Below, in pieces: positions 60,244-64,000 of a DNA stretch of 64,000 bases (position 1 is the first letter of the stretch; each line of letters begins with the position of its first letter). The notes beneath the pieces were generated by a model. That model saw nothing but the letters and a program-made list of their open reading frames with translations, searched no databases and had not been told where the DNA came from. This stretch comes from a virus: positions 62,001 to 126,000 of the IMG/VR virus record IMGVR_UViG_3300041411_000129. One strand, given 5' to 3'. The translations under genes and the position numbers were made by a program.

Positions 60244-62262
60244 GTGAGCAAAGAAAACGGTAACGACGGCTTCGAAATGAAAGATGACGCCCCAGCCCCA
60301 CGCGCCGAAGCTCCAGCATCTGAGCGCCGTGAAGAACGTCGCGAAGAGCCACGTCGTGAAGAACGCAATACCCGCCGCGATCGCGATGAGCGTGAAGAAG
60401 GCGAAGAACGTGCGTTCACGATTGCGGACATCGGCCGTACCCTGAACGTCCGTCCATCCAGCGGTGGCCTGAGCGATGCTGCTCTGTCCGCACTCATGGC
60501 TGCGTTCGAGAAGAACAAGGCGTTCGACAAACCGAACCTGCCTGATGCAATCAAGCGCGACCGCTTCAAAGTGATTCCGCTGGACGGCTCCCTGGCCAAG
60601 TCCTCGCTGAACTCGCTGCTGGTAACTCTGCCAATCGTCATCGGCGCTGGCAAGGCAACTCTGGTTTACGTTCTGACCATCGAACCGGCCGGTGGCCACG
60701 GTACTCGCAGTCAGGTCGATCGCGGCACCACTTACGATGCGATCGTTCTGCCTGAAGACCAACTGGCTACCAAGCCGTACAAACGCGCCATCGAAGATCA
60801 GGTCTCCGGCCTGAACAAAGATGCCAAGGTTGTGGTGATCGGTTCGCAGGTTCTGCTGTCGTCGGTTGTAGCGAAGCTGAACAAAGAAGAAAACAGCGCC
60901 GTCGTCGATCGTATCTTCGACAACGCCCTGGATGCACTGTGCGGCTACCGCGAAAACCTGGTCGACAAGGCCGGTGGTTCCCGCAACAGCGCCTTCCGCA
61001 TCAGCCCGAAAATGATCGGCCGCACTGGCCGTCTGGAAACCACCTGGAACTACAGCGGTCAACCGGGCGAAGATAGCTCGGGTCAGCCGATCCGTTCCGA
61101 CTGCACCGGTAACCTGTTCTACAGCGAAGCCAGCAACGAAGACGATAACCAGTACGACCGTACCCCAATGGGCGAAATCCGTGCAGGTATCGACCTCTTC
61201 CTGGCCGACAACCGTGAACAGTCCAGCGGTCCATCCTTCTCGCGTCGCCGCAAGTCGCAAGAAGAAGGCGAACCGTTCATCCAGGCCGTTCTGAACATCA
61301 CCTCGATCGCTCCAGCGCCGAACTTCCCGTTCTCTCTGGAACTGGCACTGCTGCTGTTGGCTCAGGCCAACCTGCAATCGAACGACTACCGCTGGGCTTC
61401 CCAGCTGCGTCCTCGCACTGCAATCAGCAACCCAGACGGCACCGGCGTGATGAAGCCTACCAGCAACATCAACTGCCTGCACCTGCTGAACCCGAACCGC
61501 GACTTTGCCAAGATCTTCGACGACGTGTCTCCGAACATGGACGACAACGATCTGAGCGATTACCTCGCGTTCACGGTCTTCCCGAAACTGGCCATCGGCA
61601 TGATGATCCCAAGCTCGGGCGAGAAGTCCTCGGTTCTGTCGATCTTCGAAAGCATCGCGACCACTCGCGATACCGACGTTGCTCGTCGCCACACCAAGAC
61701 GCTGTTCGAAGCTGCCGACGTTCTGTCGGGCAACCGCTTCAGCCGCGCCTACAAGGACCTGGCTGGTTCCACCGACGTAGCTCCAGTGCGTTCGATGGGT
61801 ACTCGTCAGCTGATCGGCACCTGGGTTGATAACCAAGGCAACGTGCGCGACCTGCGCGAATGGAACGTTCAGTCTCTCCTCACCGAAGTTGGCGAGAAGA
61901 ACATCGATCTGGTTACTGACTTCCAGTACACCTACGAGAACGATCGCAACACCGTGGACTTCTGCCTGGCAGAACGTCTGGGCTACCTCCAGAAGGTTGT
62001 TCCGGGCATCCGCGTTACCACCACCGCTCCGCTGCTGGGCTTCGAGCCCGACTTCCTCGAGGCGCTGTCGCGCTCCCTGGACGCAGCTGACATGTCGAGC
62101 TACATGACTGCCGAAGGTGGTCTGAACACTCGTCGTCACGTTGGTGGTAGCAACTGGTCGCAGCTGGCAACTTCCGACATCGGCATCAGCCGTCGTCGTG
62201 GTTCCGACCGCACCACCGCTGATCGTGGCCGTGGTGGTCTGTTCGACACCATCGACTACTAA
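60244..62262 (+). CDS. chmA: candidate ChmA (chimallin), nuclear shell protein
   Basis: Encodes 672 residues from GTG 60244, chosen because AGGAG (60231-60235) lies 8 bases before it; an in-frame GTG at 60214 precedes that site. The protein has a strikingly Arg/Glu-rich N-terminal region (residues about 26-60), a globular body with strand and helix blocks, and an Arg/Gly-rich C-terminal tail (SRRRGSDRTTADRGRGG). In phiKZ the shell protein gene gp54 lies directly before the non-virion polymerase gene gp55, exactly the order here. Length is similar to known shell proteins (about 600-650). Codon use is the most biased in the window, as expected for a very abundant early protein. I did not match individual residues to known ChmA, so identification rests on synteny, size and expression features. 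Confidence 0.7.
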   Translation: MSKENGNDGFEMKDDAPAPRAEAPASERREERREEPRREERNTRRDRDEREEGEERAFTIADIGRTLNVRPSSGGLSDAALSALMAAFEKNKAFDKPNLPDAIKRDRFKVIPLDGSLAKSSLNSLLVTLPIVIGAGKATLVYVLTIEPAGGHGTRSQVDRGTTYDAIVLPEDQLATKPYKRAIEDQVSGLNKDAKVVVIGSQVLLSSVVAKLNKEENSAVVDRIFDNALDALCGYRENLVDKAGGSRNSAFRISPKMIGRTGRLETTWNYSGQPGEDSSGQPIRSDCTGNLFYSEASNEDDNQYDRTPMGEIRAGIDLFLADNREQSSGPSFSRRRKSQEEGEPFIQAVLNITSIAPAPNFPFSLELALLLLAQANLQSNDYRWASQLRPRTAISNPDGTGVMKPTSNINCLHLLNPNRDFAKIFDDVSPNMDDNDLSDYLAFTVFPKLAIGMMIPSSGEKSSVLSIFESIATTRDTDVARRHTKTLFEAADVLSGNRFSRAYKDLAGSTDVAPVRSMGTRQLIGTWVDNQGNVRDLREWNVQSLLTEVGEKNIDLVTDFQYTYENDRNTVDFCLAERLGYLQKVVPGIRVTTTAPLLGFEPDFLEALSRSLDAADMSSYMTAEGGLNTRRHVGGSNWSQLATSDIGISRRRGSDRTTADRGRGGLFDTIDY

Positions 62263-62285
62263 GTCGGCAGATGCGGTAAACTGAC

Positions 62286-62322
62286 ACAGGAGGAGGGGCA
62301 ACCCTCCTCCTGTTTCTTTTTT
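62286..62322 (+). terminator. intrinsic terminator behind chmA
   Basis: ACAGGAGGAGGG (62286-62297) pairs with CCCTCCTCCTGT (62302-62313) around GCAA and is followed by TTCTTTTTTC. It separates the abundant chmA transcript from the polymerase gene, whose start is only 21 bases further. Confidence 0.85.
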
Positions 62323-62342
62323 CTTTATCTGCGAGAAGCGCC

Positions 62343-63833
62343 ATGGATTTGATTAATTACGATATCTACGAGCCACGTCAGCGTTATCCGGGGCGTAAGG
62401 GTATCTATCCAGTCATTGAAGACTTCGACCTGATGTTCAAGAACTTGAGCATTAAGCCGATGTTGGCAAACGACCTGGATCTCGAAACAGATGAAGGTAA
62501 ACAGCGGTTCAACGATCTGGTCTACACCAAGTACGATGGTGACGTGTTCTCCAACGTGCCGGCGTGTCCATGCCGTAAGACTTCTGGTGGTAGCCGTATT
62601 CATGACAACTGTATTCACTGCGGTTATGAAGTACTGCCAATTACAGAGCAAACTATCGAACCTATCGTCTGGGTAAGGGCACCTGACGAAGTTCCTGGGT
62701 TCATCAACTTGACAATCTACCGGTTGCTCAAGGCCCGATTCACCAAGTCCTCATTCAGCGTCTTCGACTACATCCTTGATCCAAAGTACCGCCCTCCTAA
62801 GCTTAACAGCAAAGAAGAGCGTCTTATTGAAGCGATCGTACCTACTCGTGGGTTGGTCTACTTCCATAAGCACTTCGATGAGATCATGTCCAAGTTGTGC
62901 GCAATCAGGCACTTCGTAACAGCGGCCAAAGCTGCTAGCACGATGCGTTTCATTGATATCCACAAACACCTGATCTTCTGCCGCTACATGCCGTTCCCAT
63001 CCAAGATTGGTTTCATCGTCGAAGATGTGGGCGACCGTACGTACGTCGATCCAAAGATGGCACCCGCACTGGATGCGCTCATCTGTCTTGGCAAAGTAGC
63101 ATCGGCCAAGCGCATTTCTCTGTACGATCTTGAATCCCGGATCGCACGGTCAAGCAATAAGCTCTGCACCTATTACTCGGGTAACGAGCATCTCAAGATC
63201 TTTGACAAGAAAGGAGTATTGCGAAAACTGGTTTACGGTGTATCGCCGCACTTTACGTTCCGTACGGTAATCACCTCGAACCACAAACCTCACGATCACG
63301 AGTCTCTCGAGATTCCATGGGGTTCAGCAGTTCTGACGTTTAAGCTCCACATCGCGAACAAGCTACGGAAGGAGAAGTATACTCCTAACGAAATCTTGAC
63401 GCTGGTCTACGATAACGTTCTTCGGACGCACCACCGCATTGAGAAGATCTTCGACGAGCTGATCGCCGAATCTCCAGGCGGTCGAGGGATGATGGCAGGC
63501 TTTACGCGGTTCCCATCGCTTAAGCGTGGTTCTACGCAAGGCTTCTACATCGATACGATCAAACGCGATCCTACCCAATTGAGTACATCCATCTCTGTAT
63601 TGACGCTGGTAGCACCCAACGCCGACTTCGATGGTGACTACATGTCTGGACAATTGGCACTGGATAACGTGACAGCAAGGGCTTTCGAGCGCCTGAAACC
63701 AAGTACTGGGTTCATGGACCTCAAGAAGGTCTTCGGAGTGAGTAACCACGCAAACATACCTGCGCCGGTTATCTCTACAATCAACGCACGTATTGAGGAA
63801 GGAAACGACCTATCAGTACCCATGGGAGATTGA
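62343..63833 (+). CDS. non-virion RNA polymerase beta-prime subunit, N-terminal part (phiKZ gp55-like)
   Basis: Encodes 496 residues. A zinc-binding cluster is visible (C75, C77, C90, C93: ACPCRK and NCIHCGYE). The catalytic loop PNADFDGDYM has Asp residues within 426-432. The protein ends soon after that loop, so the rest of beta-prime is a separate gene, as in phiKZ (gp55 with gp74). The enzyme is made after infection, works inside the nucleus-like shell and transcribes late genes. The gene follows candidate chmA after a strong terminator, with a weak GAGAAG ribosome site. It differs from the virion beta-prime at 14621 in keeping the zinc ribbon. Confidence 0.85.
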   Translation: MDLINYDIYEPRQRYPGRKGIYPVIEDFDLMFKNLSIKPMLANDLDLETDEGKQRFNDLVYTKYDGDVFSNVPACPCRKTSGGSRIHDNCIHCGYEVLPITEQTIEPIVWVRAPDEVPGFINLTIYRLLKARFTKSSFSVFDYILDPKYRPPKLNSKEERLIEAIVPTRGLVYFHKHFDEIMSKLCAIRHFVTAAKAASTMRFIDIHKHLIFCRYMPFPSKIGFIVEDVGDRTYVDPKMAPALDALICLGKVASAKRISLYDLESRIARSSNKLCTYYSGNEHLKIFDKKGVLRKLVYGVSPHFTFRTVITSNHKPHDHESLEIPWGSAVLTFKLHIANKLRKEKYTPNEILTLVYDNVLRTHHRIEKIFDELIAESPGGRGMMAGFTRFPSLKRGSTQGFYIDTIKRDPTQLSTSISVLTLVAPNADFDGDYMSGQLALDNVTARAFERLKPSTGFMDLKKVFGVSNHANIPAPVISTINARIEEGNDLSVPMGD

Positions 63834-63834
63834 C

Positions 63835-64000
63835 ATGGCTTACATCGTAAGTGCTGATGATGACGTAATCCATGCTGCCACTCACGGTATCATGGACAGG
63901 GATGACTTGAGCTTCCTGCGAGATCGCATGGACAGCGCAATGACATCTGCTGGCGGATATGCATCCAGCTTCTTAAAGGCGGCTAGCGACAGGCTGGCTA
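63835..64000 (+). CDS. hypothetical protein, truncated by the window end
   Basis: An ATG one base after the polymerase stop (TGACATG) opens a frame that stays open for 55 codons to the end of the window. The visible part is acidic and helical (MAYIVSADDDVIHAATHG region). By position it corresponds to a gene next to phiKZ gp55, but there is too little sequence to say more. Confidence 0.5.
   Translation, partial: MAYIVSADDDVIHAATHGIMDRDDLSFLRDRMDSAMTSAGGYASSFLKAASDRLA

Noticed and set aside
60229-62301. 690-codon open frame opposite the candidate chmA
   Set aside because: Composition is that of a mirrored biased gene; no start signals.
1-64000. CRISPR arrays, insertion sequences, integrase or attachment sites
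   Set aside because: No direct-repeat arrays, transposase or recombinase motifs were seen by eye in the window.

Overview
This window is part of the genome of a nucleus-forming jumbo bacteriophage related to Pseudomonas phage phiKZ (family Chimalliviridae). The evidence is a combination of genes found together only in that group. They are a tubulin-like PhuZ (49826-50833), a candidate nuclear-shell protein ChmA (60244-62262) directly upstream of a non-virion RNA polymerase beta-prime fragment (62343-63833), split virion RNA polymerase genes (14621-20586, plus a beta C-terminal piece at 779-1516), a very large transglycosylase-containing virion protein (7824-14555), a phiKZ-type prohead protease (22980-23786), contractile-tail sheath and tube (29622-32552), a terminase large subunit (38051-40237) and a divergent family B DNA polymerase (55769-57898). 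Base composition looks roughly balanced. The host is probably a gammaproteobacterium such as Pseudomonas, but the sequence alone does not prove this. No tRNA, integrase, CRISPR array or insertion sequence was recognised.

Layout. 0-5.8 kb: small unknown genes, an RNA polymerase beta C-terminal fragment, a possible NADAR-domain protein and a structural-looking protein. 5.8-14.6 kb (minus strand): two virion proteins, including the 2243-residue transglycosylase protein. 14.6-26.6 kb (plus): virion RNA polymerase beta-prime N and beta N pieces, then head genes including the protease and two paralogous inner-head proteins with a likely protease-cleaved propeptide. 26.7-29.2 kb: a small-gene island with recurring ACATT promoter-like motifs. 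29.2-41.5 kb: tail tube and sheath (minus), then virion proteins and terminase (plus), and one unknown minus-strand gene. 41.6-48.9 kb: small unknown proteins, a protein with an RNA-polymerase-like NADFDGN motif, a structured non-coding stretch and a GIY-YIG homing endonuclease. 48.9-59.8 kb: a minus-strand probable virion protein, PhuZ, a tightly overlapping run of small acidic proteins, the DNA polymerase and an unknown minus-strand gene. 59.8-64 kb: a long structured leader, ChmA and the non-virion RNA polymerase beta-prime piece.

How the genes fit together (inference from the family). The virion RNA polymerase enters with the DNA and transcribes early genes from AT-rich promoters; the recurring TATACATTAC-like sites are candidates. 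Early products include ChmA, which builds the protein shell around phage DNA, PhuZ, which centres that shell, and the non-virion polymerase, which reads late genes. TATG motifs next to intergenic hairpins are candidate late promoters. Late genes give the capsid, inner-body and contractile-tail parts, processed by the protease and packaged by the terminase.

Most genes are unnamed. Start codons were chosen from visible Shine-Dalgarno sequences, and several real starts (TTG at 14621, GTG at 60244 and 51656) are not ATG.
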